Positions 1-16,900 of a stretch of DNA of 64,000 nt are shown here, piece after piece. The notes under the pieces are model-generated. The model was not told the DNA's origin. It searched no databases and was given only the letters and a program-made list of their open reading frames with translations. Position 1 is the stretch's first letter, and the number at the start of each line of letters is the position of its first letter. The stretch comes from Glandiceps talaboti (lineage: Eukaryota; Hemichordata; Enteropneusta; Spengelidae), in assembly GCF_964340395.1 (NCBI RefSeq), contig NC_135559.1:17823550-17887549 (forward strand). Reading direction: 5' to 3'. Both the position numbers and the translations under genes were made by a program.

Positions 1-165
1 CTGCCTTTAGAACACTTGTATTGATTACTGCTATCAATTTAAAGGAAAAGTCCAGTCAGACTTATTTCTGCCTTTAGTACACTTGTATTGATTACTGCTA
101 TCAATTTAAAGGAAAAGTCCAGTCAGACTTATTTCTGCCTTTAGTACACTTGTATTGATTACTGC
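1..165. repeat. 67-bp tandem repeat, about 2.5 copies
   Basis: The units beginning CTGCCTTTAG start at 1, 68 and 135 and are nearly identical. The array probably continues beyond the left edge. The third copy stops after about 33 bp and runs into a dispersed repeat. Confidence 0.85.
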
Positions 166-560
166 TTGAGTAAAAATCCCCCAGGGCTTCTAGAGGGAGA
201 CCCCCTTGGACTACCCATATGAGGTGGACATATCCCAGTCTCAATCTCTTCCCCTCTTACTGTCAAGATGCTATCAAAGTATATTTCAAAAGTATTTCAA
301 CCCTATGTAGTTGCTTTTTACATGTTGGCGCTGTCTTGTAAAGCTTGAAAATTATTGTCTGAAAGGGTATGAATAGTCTCAAAATTGACTTTTCAGAATA
401 AAAAACCTTCAGGGCTTCTAGGGGAGACACCTAGGACCCCCCATAACAGATATACATATTCCCTTCTCAAGCTTTCCCCCTACCTTTCACCGTTAAGATG
501 CTATTGAACTTTTTTTTTGGAATATCTACCCTGTGTAGTCAATAATTATAATTATGATAG
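165..560. repeat. dispersed repeat also present near 57.5 kb
   Basis: Two related copies of a segment containing GGGCTTCTAGAGGGAGAC lie at about 165-250 and 400-470. A longer match is found at 57,430-57,560, including the stretch CTGTCTTGTAAAGC seen at 331. No coding sequence is apparent. It is an unclassified interspersed repeat. Confidence 0.6.
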
Positions 561-639
561 TGCTAACCCGCGGGATCTTATAAAGTAGACGCAAGACAGT
601 CAAGCAGTCCACACTGAGTCACGATAAAAAATACCTGTC

Positions 640-780
640 ATGTGAATATTATATATGGTGGGGGGGGGGGGTCATCATGTTTTAGAATTAAGTGATGGGG
701 GGGGGGGGTAAGCCTGTTTTTGGTTTTACAGATAGGGGGGGTCAGTGAGTTTTTGCCGGCCCGATTTAAGAATCCACCGC
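640..780. repeat. poly-G-rich dispersed repeat
   Basis: Runs of 7 to 14 G are separated by GTCATCATGTTTT-like spacers. A similar arrangement recurs at 56,330-56,480 with a matching GGGGTCAT motif. The minus-strand reading frame here is proline-rich low complexity and is not a gene. Confidence 0.6.
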
Positions 781-796
781 CCAGACTGGAGAAACT

Positions 797-980
797 GACC
801 GGTCCCTTATATAGGGTATAATTACATAAAGTTACAGAAAACAAGTCATTAAAGCCTGATACCCTATATAGGGTGGAATTACATAGAGTTACAGAAACCA
901 AGTTATTAAAACATGATACCCTATATATAAGGTGTAATTACATAGAGTTACAGAAACCATGTCCCTAAAGGGTAAGCAGG
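797..980. repeat. about 63-bp tandem repeat with CCCTATATAGGG palindrome
   Basis: Nearly three copies of a unit contain the perfect palindrome CCCTATATAGGG followed by ATTACATAGAGTTACAGAAA. The third copy has a decayed palindrome (CCCTATATATAAGG). Confidence 0.75.
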
Positions 981-1186
981 CTTAACTAACTCTATTCTTC
1001 TCTACCATTTCCTTCAGCCAGAAACCTACATTTTGGTTGCAAATACATGAATTAATAAAAAGAGGGCTCATAGATATGCTGAGAAACAAAGTTCACCTAA
1101 TCTCGTGGAGCATTTTGATGCTTGTAAGTAATAATAATTAGTAATTAAATAACAAACACATTTATGCAGCCCTGTATATCCTAAAA

Positions 1187-1345
1187 GTTCAGTAACTTAC
1201 ACATATGGCCTCACAATACAGCTGATTCAGAATGAGCATGTACTTTTGGTCTTTGATATCAAGTTCAGTAACCTACACATATGGCCTCAAAATACAACTC
1301 ATTCAGAATGAGCATGTACTTTTGATTTGGTCTTTTATATCAAGG
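1187..1345. repeat. tandem duplication of about 76 bp
   Basis: Two copies run from AAAGTTCAGTAAC to GGTCTTTGATATC and from AAGTTCAGTAACC to GGTCTTTTATATC. They differ at a few sites and by a small insertion. Confidence 0.75.
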
Positions 1346-2150
1346 TCAGCAAGACTGGTCACAAGGTTTAATTTTAAGATAAACAAGATCAAAATAACAC
1401 ACAACCATTCCTTTCACTGTCTGTGCTGTATTTAACTAATGATTTAACCAGTAACAGCAAGCATACTACTAGTAGTATTATAGACACATCGCAAACGTGG
1501 TAAAATGTACATGTTTATCATTCAAATATCCAACTTTGCAGTTAACAGACAGTCCAGAGAAAGATTCCTTTCCAACTGAGTCTTATCTTATTTATATTAT
1601 ATATATACATGTTACTTGTTTTAAGATGCCTGATGAAAGTCCTTTCTGAAGAACAGAAATATTGAAATGAAAGAATGAGAGTGCAAACAACGTGGGAGTA
1701 AAATCTTGATCTTTTATATCAAAGTTAATATCTGCTATTCATTAAAACTTGATGCAGTCTCACTGAACTTGATATAGCAGCTCAAAGAAAGTGCATACTC
1801 ACCCTGTAACAGCTGTACTACATGTAATAAGATGTTTTAACATATAGTTAGGTAGATAATCGCAAAACTTTGGGGTAGAACTTTAGAATTTAGCCTGTAC
1901 ACATAATTTTTGAGTGTAATTTTTGTTCTCATATAGTGCCAATTGCATAGCGGCCTATAGTGCCCCCTAGTGCTTTTCCCTATACCGAGCCATGCAAACT
2001 GCCTTTTTTTCATGGTTATGAGTATGATTCAATACATTTTAATTGGAGTCAAGGTGGTCAAATTGTCACAGTGTGCATCTTGGGATATGCAGATTTGAGC
2101 CCTGTTATTGCTGTTTGTTTCTGAATGCCTAAAGTCCTTTGTCAATATTT
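1346..2150. other. non-coding stretch
   Basis: I see no gene, RNA or clear repeat here apart from short AT-rich tracts. Open frames are short and lack splice context. Confidence 0.4.
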
Positions 2151-2159
2151 GAAGCACGA

Positions 2160-2320
2160 TTTTACCCCACATCCACATAGTAGGATAGAGGTTGCTATTT
2201 GAATGCTTTAATCCTATGCCCATATAGAGAATGCAATGGATTGTATGCTTCCCAGAGAGTTGAGAAAATAAAGGGGCTTTTGTGGTGCCAATATTGATCT
2301 GTGCCAGGGGTAATAGTTGC
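2160..2320 (+). repeat. partial SINE tail, related to the copy near 33.5 kb
   Basis: The stretch TAGAGGTTGCTATTTGAATG, then CTTTAATCCTATGC and a downstream AATAAAGGGGC segment, parallels the body of the tRNA-derived SINE at 33,500-33,610 with scattered differences. The tRNA-like head is missing, so this is a 5'-truncated copy. Confidence 0.55.
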
Positions 2321-2329
2321 AAACCACTG

Positions 2330-3275
2330 TGCCCAATGATACGGAATTTGAAGAGTGCATGATACTGCTTAATTACTGAATATCGTTCATTATTCAAAAT
2401 ACTCATTAAAGGTAAAAGTTGTAGCAACAAACTTCATAGGACAGGTGCGTATTATTGTGGTTGATAGATGTACCATATTATACGAAATTTGAAGCTTGCA
2501 TTTTTAAGATACAGTCTAGTTATCCAAATTCATTAATTATGCAAATTTTTCATTAAGACTGTAAGCTATATCAAAAATTTATAGGACATGTATGTACTAA
2601 ACGATATTGACATTCAAATATGTATTCTTATGATATATCCTAATTACCGAAAATCATTAATCATGCAAATTAGTTATTAACACTGTAAGGTACATCAACA
2701 AACTTTATAGGGCGTATAAACTTTGTTATGTTTAATGTATGAAGTAAATTATATTGAAATTGAAGTATGCGGTCTTAAGATATAGCCTAATTACCGCAAA
2801 CAAATAATTATGCATATTATTCACTAAATCTTTAAGCAAAATCAACAACTTTTATAGGAGATATGCACTCTGTTATGTTTAACGTATGTACTAAATTATA
2901 TTGAAATTGAAGTATGCAGTCTTAAGATATAGCCTAATTCCCGAAACTCATTAATTGTGCAAATTATTCATTAACACTGAAAGGTAGCTTTACAGGACAT
3001 ATGCGATTGTTATGGTCAGCGTATCATGTACTGAATTATATTGAAATTGAAGTACATGTATGTATCCTTAAGATATGGCCTAATTACCGAAAATCATTAA
3101 TTATGCCAATTATTCATTAACACTGTAAGGTACATCAACACACTTGATAGGACATATGCGTTTTGTTATGGTTAACGTATGTACTAAATTATATTGAAAT
3201 TGAAGTATGCAGTCTTAAGGTATTGCTTAATTACTCGATTTCATTGATATGCAAAATTTCCCTAATTAACATGAG
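2330..3275. repeat. about 145-bp tandem array, six or more diverged copies
   Basis: Recurring blocks include AATTATATTGAAATTGAAGT, CTTAAGATATAGCCTAATTA, CATTAATTATGCAAATTATT and CATCAACAAACTTTATAGG. Spacing is roughly 110 to 160 bp with many substitutions and indels. Left copies are the most diverged. The array runs into a short unique piece and then the (GACA)n tract. Confidence 0.75.
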
Positions 3276-3375
3276 CACATCTCGCTCAAAAACTAATCAG
3301 GTCTAGCCAATACCCCAAACATTATATATATAAAGTTTCAGAATATTAATATTTTTCCGTTTCTAAGAAAATGAT

Positions 3376-3378
3376 GAC

Positions 3379-3443
<65 letters not shown>

Positions 3444-3514
3444 GACAGAAAGACACAGACGGACATACATACATACATACATACATACATACATACATAC
3501 ATACATACATACAT

Positions 3515-3573
<59 letters not shown>

Positions 3574-3602
3574 CACACACACACACACAGACAGACAGAC
3601 AC
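3376..3602. repeat. compound microsatellite (GACA)n/(TACA)n/(CA)n
   Basis: GACA repeats at both ends surround a TACA block and a short CA block. The long cysteine/valine-rich minus-strand reading frames here are artefacts of the 4-bp period. Confidence 0.95.
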
Positions 3603-5221
3603 GGGAGGTAAAAAGGACTCCAGATCCATTGGAGTGATGGTAAAGTCCTAGATAGAGAGTCTAGCTGGTAGAAATGTGGTGTCAAGGAGACTATTTACAT
3701 CATGAGCTGCCCTAATTACGTGAACAGATATGAGAGGTGGTACTTTCTCACTAAGATCTATGGAAGCATTCTCCGTGATCACATCACCTTGTCATCTATC
3801 ATGGGTGAACAAGACTGACTGTTTGTAGTTGACAGCTTATCAAGAGTATGTTGTGTGTATTGGTTGAAATTTTAGTACTAAACAGTATTATCATTATATC
3901 TGTCAGATATATGCATGTCAATTTGGCATCATTGGTTTTCAAGCAAAATTAAATCAGTCCGGTGTGCAGATCATTCAAGGTACTGTATTTATGACACCTA
4001 CAGTCATTGTGTCCTGGACTTTCATTAGAACTCTACAGGTATGTGATATTCACCACAAATACAACGAGTAAACACTGAAGTAAAGCACGTTCTCTATATG
4101 CTACACTCGTTGTAGCATTCATACTAGAACGAGTAATACTGAAGTAAAGTACTGTCTTCTATTGGTTTATTTACAAGTCTAACATGTGGTCTTTCTAATA
4201 CTGTCAATTGGCAAAGGAAAAAGCACACTTTTACACTTGATATGGATGCTATAAACGATTGTGGTATATACAGAAAACACTTTACTTTGGTGTTATGGGT
4301 TGTTATTAATTTTACTTGTAAAAATTAACTTTTGATCTACAGTGCTGGAAAGGATAGTGACCTTTGATCTGTGGATGTACTTGAGTCAGATGTTAATATT
4401 TATCAACGTGGCACAAGCACACGCAAATCACTCCCCCCCCAACCCAAACGTATCACTGAAGGCGAGTTATGCTAACGTAACAACGGTTTCTCTGCTAGAG
4501 GTACGCTGGTGTAGAACTACACCGATGGTCTGCTGCATGCCTCTTTTGCAGGTACACCATGTAGCATTGACAGTGTCATGCTAGTGTACATACTCTGATG
4601 TAACGTTAACACTATAAAGGAAGAGTTACCTTAGCGTAACCGTGATTTCTCACCTAGCTTTCAAGTGAAAATACTTGCAAATTTAAAAAAAAAGACTAAA
4701 GCTATTCTTGTATGTCGATGCATGCTTTCCAAGTCCCTGTACATTTTTCGATACATATAAACAAATTATGTTATCGTCTCGTCTATAAGTAATATATCCA
4801 ATTACCTCTAGATGACCAACAGTCGCATTTGTACCGTTGTGAAACACACGAACGTGTACAGTGTGGTTATAAATTTGTAATTTACATATAATGTATGATA
4901 AATGAATGTGTTGTCATTTTGTTATGGATATTTTTCTCACAATTTTCCCGTTTTGCAGATGTCCTATTTTTGTGGTCATGTGTGATAATATTGACAGTGA
5001 AGATCGGTCACCATTTAGTTTGATTATGTGTTCAATCACCGTGTCTTCTCCAATCAGAAAGGCGATTTTTTAATGATGTTTGAACGTGAATATTATGATG
5101 TTTACCATCCCATATCACAAGTGATATTTCACGTTAAATGTCATCAAGAATGGTTGATCTGGACAAAGGTATATGATAATAAAAAATATAACATATCTTC
5201 CACTATGTTTATTATTTACAG
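3603..5221. other. no firm gene; possible exon at 4343-4500
   Basis: Nothing certain is seen. One stretch, 4343-4500 (+), is flanked by an AG acceptor (GATCTACAG) and a GTACGC donor and stays open, but the peptide is not recognisable. A second, 5019-5120 (+), is open between TTTAG and a GTGATA donor and would join in phase with the ABCG exon at 5222. Its sequence does not match the expected preceding membrane segment, so I do not include it. Confidence 0.3.
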
Positions 5222-10413
<5,192 letters not shown>

Positions 10414-10533
10414 CATACAGAGTGAGATTACACTACTCTACCTATCAAATACATTACTCTGGTCAATAGCATACACATTATCACATTTTTTTCTGTCTAA
10501 GATTAGGCTAATAATCGCATAAGTTGTTGTTTG

Positions 10534-10537
<4 letters not shown>

Positions 10538-10578
<41 letters not shown>

Positions 10579-10583
10579 CTCTG

Positions 10584-10612
<29 letters not shown>
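10538..10612. repeat. (TC)n and (AC)n microsatellites
   Basis: A TC tract of about 37 bp, then a short spacer and an AC tract of about 28 bp, lie just past the ABCG stop. Confidence 0.9.
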
Positions 10613-10614
<2 letters not shown>

Positions 10615-10771
10615 AAAGTAAAATTATATTGAAAATAAGAACAAAAATAGTCAAAAAATAGTCCCCATTGCAGCTAATATACCTTTAATCTCAATTCACT
10701 CTTGTATGCATACTCAGAGACTGTATAAGACATATAATTTGGAATTGACTCAAAATGTATATAGTCACATT

Positions 10772-10777
10772 TTTATT
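10772..10777 (-). terminator. polyadenylation signal AATAAA for the minus-strand gene
   Basis: AATAAA on the minus strand lies about 190 nt past the proposed stop at 10,966. It supports the terminal exon of the unknown gene. Confidence 0.4.
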
Positions 10778-10965
10778 CAGAAAATATAAAGAAATCCACT
10801 CAAATAATTTTGAAACAAAGTGTGCATAGTACTATTAGTACTCTACAGCCATTTAACTGACATGTGAGTGAAACCTGTGCATATGGGTAGGTCAGGCATG
10901 CCCGTTGAACAGTTTTTTTAAAATATTTCTTTTGGCCTAAAGAGTAATTTAAAGTGTGCCTTACT

Positions 10966-13900
10966 TTATGATGGGTCATGTATTTGTTTCTGAGAAAGTT
11001 TAAGCAGATATGATAATGCTATATACAACACTTTAAAACATAACATGGGGCTATTGCTAATCTCACAGCTCATTGTAAATGTATGTGAAGGATCCAGCTC
11101 CTGTTGGTTTGGAATTCCACAGCCATCTTTAATTACTCTAAGAGTACTCTTTGCAACATGTGTACGGGTGACAACAACATCAGATGTGCCCATAAGGGAA
11201 ACATGGTACACGATTTTGAAATCATCAGTTTCAAATGGAGATTTATCTGCAACACTGAGGCACTGTCCGATAACCTGTGATAAATGTGCCACAGCTGGTG
11301 TTAACTTGTGTCGATGTCTTGCAGTCGATCTGGTGGCTTTCCGTTTATCATCTATGCCGCCTTTGTTCTACATAAAATAATAAGACAGAGAACCAGTTAC
11401 AAATTTACATTATGGTACTTATCGACTATTTCAGTGTCAAGATTAATCTCAATGAATTCATTACTACCACTACTAGTCTACTAGATATTGATTGACCAAT
11501 TGAGTCACATTGCTTATACAGAAAGCAGCTTGCTTTTCAGCCCAAATCATTGCAACTAGACTATGAAAGTCACGCTTCAATTATCTACACAAGCAATGAA
11601 GAACTGTGTTGTTGTAGCTACATCTGATGAAAGACCACAGCATCACAAAATAACTTTACACCAATGTTGTATAACGTTGCAGCACAACTGTATCTTGCTA
11701 TGGGAGTGGTCTTGTTACTAGGAATATTTGCTTACATTTTGGAAGCTTAATTCACTTGCCTATCTATTCCTGTTGTTAGCTTTGAAAAATAAACCATCAT
11801 TAAACTGTTGCTATGGGTGTGGTCTTGCTCGGCATATCTGCATACATTTCTTTGTGGTTTCTTTGTGATATGCATAATTATTTCAATGTTGATAAGGGAG
11901 TGGTCATGGTTACTAGGGCCAGTTTTGACACATGCTTCGAACAATAACTGCAGAATAACCCTCCAGAAACACCCCGACAAGTTTCAGCCCCATTCACCAT
12001 GTAGTTTTCAAGATACTAGTTTTTGACGAAATTTGAGATTTTTTTGATGAAATTTGCACGTCGCTAATGGTATCATTATGTTATGAATACACCTTTATAT
12101 ACACATCCTCAAATGCATTCCACTTAAATTTCAGCCCAATCTGCTCAGCAGGTTAGGAACTATAGATTTTATATGAAATTCCCAACATTATGCTAGTCTG
12201 TGAGTAGGTGGGTAGGCGAGTGGGTGAGTGCACCAGTTGTGTGTCTATGTATGGCATGCCTGTCTGGCTGAGAGAGGATGCTGTACATTTTTGACCAAAA
12301 AGACACATTTTTAGCCCTAATTTGCATATCACTGATGAAATCATGTCATGAACAATTCTTCATCTAAACACCCCTAAGCATGTTCCCACCAAATTTCAGA
12401 CTGATCTGCCCAGAATTTTTTGAGTTTAAGTTTTTTGACTAAAATTTAAAAATCACATTTTTTACCCAAATCATGCACCGGTGGTAAGATCATTTTGGTT
12501 TGAATGATTTCCCAACTAAACATCCAAGGTAATAGTATACACACACCAAATGTCTTGGCAATTGGTCCAACAGTTTTTGACTTTACATTGTTGACACACA
12601 CACACACAAACACACACACACAAACTTTGCCATGCCTATAGCACCACTGAACCTTATCATTTCAGTTGTGCTAAAAAAATGAAAACACAAACAACCATCA
12701 GAGCTATTCTGACTGACAGGTCGCTTGTTATCACTTGAGGTATGTGTATTAGCTACAAAGTATGGGTCGATTGGTGACTCTGACACTAGACTGGTGTGAA
12801 AGAACTTGTCATCTCTAGGAGACTAGTAAACATAACATTTATTTGTAGAAGAGGTAAAATGTATCCCTGCAGACCACTAAATACTGTGAACAATTCATAA
12901 TGATATTCACCACCAAAATACAGCAATTGGTATGGCGGTTTTTGAGCTTAAGTCGATCACAGACAGACAGACTGACTGACAGACAGACAGACAGACAGAC
13001 AGACAGATTTACTGACACCTCACCATACCTATAGCACTACTAAACAATATCAGTTCAGTTGTGCTAAAAATGAACAAAAAAAAAGAGTGGAGCTATTCTG
13101 ACCGATAAGACGCTTGTCTAAAGATATTTTGAGAGGTAAAGGTAATTACAAGTTCTATAATTACTTTGCTAAAGGCAGTTTGCTCGAGTGAACTACGTCA
13201 TGTCTTCATCAGCTCATTTCTTCTTGTTACTATAATACTGAATGACAAACTACAGTTGTATCACAATCATAGCCATGATGGTATTGTGATAACACTCACA
13301 CAATTCATCAGAGTTGAAACGTACAAGGAAGAAACAAACTACATATGTACATGTACATACCTCACTTAATACAAGAGGGATTCCCTCCTCCTTAATGTCA
13401 CTAATGGAATTACCAATTCCCCTTGTGTACGCCAAGAGTACATTTGTCTCAGATATCACCTGTGCCCCACAGATATCAAAATAGAACCTTGTGGCATTAC
13501 GTAACCTAGAAAGAAATTTATAGTAAAAATATGCTGTCATACACAATATATAATGGCATATATTTACTATAATACATATAGAACACACTTTGAAGGATAA
13601 AATTCTTTTAATAACATTTTGCCTAAATCCCTGCAATGTGTCTTATATATTACATTTGTATGTATATATTCAGTTTTGGTACCTTTTCTCTGTACTAAGT
13701 CTTAAATGTTCAATATTGTTTTTCTCCCCAGTGCTATGTGCATTTGTACAATGAAAACAAAATAGCAGACACTCCAAATGATGCTTCATGACTAAACAAT
13801 GTGTACATTTTTATTGATACAATTACTTTTAAGTTTTCCACAATCTGAGGTTTTGTGTGGCTGCTGATTATATGCTGTTATATGTACATGTATGTGTAAT

Positions 13901-16900
13901 GGATTATTAGCTTTTGCTGCAGTAATATGATCATCATAACCACATGCACTGCACACAAGTACATTTACACTATTACATATATGGACACACACAACACATA
14001 GGTACGTGGTGATGTGTAACAATCAATTAGAAAGTTTGAAAATTTGTAAAGAAAGATACTGAGACTCAATGAAGGACAGCAATAGACTAAATTTTGCAAT
14101 GTAATATATAAAATACTTCCAAAGCAGACTTACAACAATTCACATGTTGATGACATTGATAGATGGTCCAATGAAAAGAGATGGTCTATATCTGCTGTAT
14201 ATAACATGCATAATCATATTTTGCACATATCATGTACTTCATGAGACTTCGTGGAGTTCAATCGGTCAAGTTTGTTAGGTTGCAGTTACGTTGTCTGACT
14301 GAGTGGAGACAGGTAGTAGATTGACCATATCATTATTGATTTTTTGCAAGTCACAGATGCCCTTTTTAGATACCATTACATACATACACCTCTTAGCTGA
14401 TGACCTACATGTATCATCAGTGTTGCAGCCAGCCATTTGAAGAGTGGGACATAGTGTCCCAAGACTTTCATTTTTGTGGGTCATTATCAATTTGTTGGGA
14501 CATCATAAAAAAAGTGCCAATGGCATTGTAGCACAACTGTACAGCTTTTACAAATATTTACTCATAACAGTATCCATGCTAGATATTTGCAGTTGCCTAT
14601 CCAACCCTGTTGTTATCTATGCAATATACACAATCATGTGGCTGTTGTTATAGGCGTGGTCATGTTGCTAAACAGATTTGCATACAATTTTAGCATGGGT
14701 AATCTATGACCCATCACTTCCAAAATTGTGGGTCAGGTCCAAAAAATGTGTGTCAATTGACCCAAAAAACCCCTCAGTCTTCAGCTAACTAAGAGACACA
14801 TAAACTAAAACTATTCTAGTTTGATGTTGTAGAATACATGTATGTAAGTGGGTGATACTAATAATGGTACCTTGATCACAATGGGGATATACATAAATGT
14901 ACATTAATTTAGATAGAGTATCTATGAAGTAACCTCAGAGTTCAGTTCTGATAAAAGTCAACTTTGATCAATGAAAACTGCATAGAATTAAAAGAGTTGT
15001 TTATCAAAATGATAGAATAGTAAGGAGCAATCACACAATGTCACACAAGCTCAATAAGGGGCTGTGTCATGTTAAACTGACACACACGAAACGTAATTTC
15101 TTTGTATTATTTTTCATAGTGGTGTTACAATATCCACTTTCATTATCGTAAAGTATAAACATGTTAATTTCACACTTGTGAACATTCGTTTAGGGGAGTG
15201 GGTAATTGAGCTTGCGTGACATAGTGAGACTGTCTGTTAAACACTTCTATTTAACTAAAAACATCTTACAAAATGTGGTATTTTTTGTAATCCAAATCTT
15301 CTTCCTTCATTATAAACTGCAGCATTTTTTTCATAATTTCATCTATTTCGATCTCTAGAGAATTCTCTGCACAGACATTGTGTATTTGACCAATCAGGTC
15401 TTTAATGCTTGAAATAATGGTTGGTGGTAGCAGTCCTTCACCAATGGATAGACCAAGCATGTAGGCCTGTGTGAGAAAAAATATCACCAATAGTGTTGTA
15501 GCACAACAACAATTTTTCAAAAATAGTGCCAATGTCATTGAAGCACAGTTGTACAGTTTAAAAAAAATGTTTATCGACATTTTGATCCATGCCAGGTATA
15601 CATGTACATGTAGGTGTTCATTTGCTGAATGCCTATTCAGTTGCTTATCCAACTATGTTACATGTATCTTTGCAATATACATGATCATTTGGCTGTTGCT
15701 ATGGGTATGGTCTTGTTGCTATGCATATTTGCGTACACTTTTTGAATGTCTGTTCACTTGTCAAAGAATCACATTATCTTTGTGAATACACCACCGTTTG
15801 GCTGCTGCTAAGGGCTTGGTCATGGTTGCTAGGGAAATGTGCATACATTTTTTGAATGTTTACTCACTTGCCTACCAGATATTTGACCAAAATATACTGC
15901 CATTTGGTTGTTGCTAAGGGCGTGGTCATGGTTGCTAGGGCAAGAAAATCTGCAGAAAAACACTTCTAGAAACTTCTCACAGGTTTCAGTCTCATTGACC
16001 AAGTACTTTTTGAGATATAAGTTTTTGACCAAAATTCACATTTTTACATGTAATTTGCATACTGATAAGACAATTATATGCTTCATATTGCATCATCTAT
16101 ACACTACCAGATGCAGTCCCATTAAATTTCAGCCCAATTTGCTCAATAATTTTGGAATTGGTCTTTTGACCAAAGACACATATTACGCCTAATTTGTATA
16201 TATCGCCGATGGGATCAATATTTCTAAAACTAAACATACCAAAAATCATTCCAACTAATTTGCTGGACAATCTGCCCAGTAGTTTGAAAGTTGAAGTTTT
16301 TTGACCAAAAATAAAATTTTATGACCCAAATCAAAGTTAATATACCCACCAAATATCATGGCAATCGGTCTGTTGATTTTGACTTTTAAGTTGTTTACAC
16401 TCACATACCACACACACAGACAGACATACATACACACAAACAGACATTTAGCACTGCCTATAGCACTATGGAACCTTATCAGTTCAGTTGTGCTAAAAAA
16501 TATATTTTGAACACAAGAAATAACATGAGGTATTTGCAATTACAGTGAGGTCATACCAAAAGTAATGCATGATGTTTAGTCTGTGCAATGTATTATTTTG
16601 TACTAGAACTTAAGAAGACAACACCGCGTTAGTATTACGAGCGATAAAGTTTTATTCTTATCCATCGACAGTTTCTTTTGCAAATTGTTTTAAAGTGGTG
16701 CTTTGGATGCCTTTCAAATACATACATTTTTATTATACAATCATTTGGAAGGTTTTTTTGTATGTGTGGATGCAAAAATTTCTGGCAGATCGAGTGCTAA
16801 TTTTTCTTATGCCACCGTGACAATACTATTGATACTCATGTCACTATAATTGGTGGCAATGTTTGTAGTAACAAATACTGATTTACAGCATAACTCTAAA

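Larger units (their letters stand above)
11680..16510. repeat. interspersed repeat family ending TTCAGTTGTGCTAAAAA
   Basis: Copies or part-copies lie in introns of the minus-strand gene. The 3' end CTATAGCAC...TTCAGTTGTGCTAAAAA is at about 12,636-12,677, 13,027-13,070 and 16,456-16,502. Upstream parts share GTTGCTA(A/T)GGGCGTGGTC, AAATTTCAGCCCAATCTGCT-like lines and CA- or GACA-rich tracts. A reverse copy is near 18,652-18,715. Further partial heads are at 11,690, 11,810, 14,640, 15,700, 15,790 and 15,905. No protein is encoded. It may be a SINE or the tail of a LINE. Confidence 0.65.

Noticed and set aside
3338-3685. Long cysteine-rich frames on the minus strand
   Set aside because: They are translations of a (GACA)n/(TACA)n microsatellite.
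5019-5120. Upstream ABCG exon (NHRVFSNQKGDFLMMFERE)
   Set aside because: The donor phase fits, but the peptide would duplicate the elbow motif already encoded by the next exon and does not look like the expected first membrane helices.
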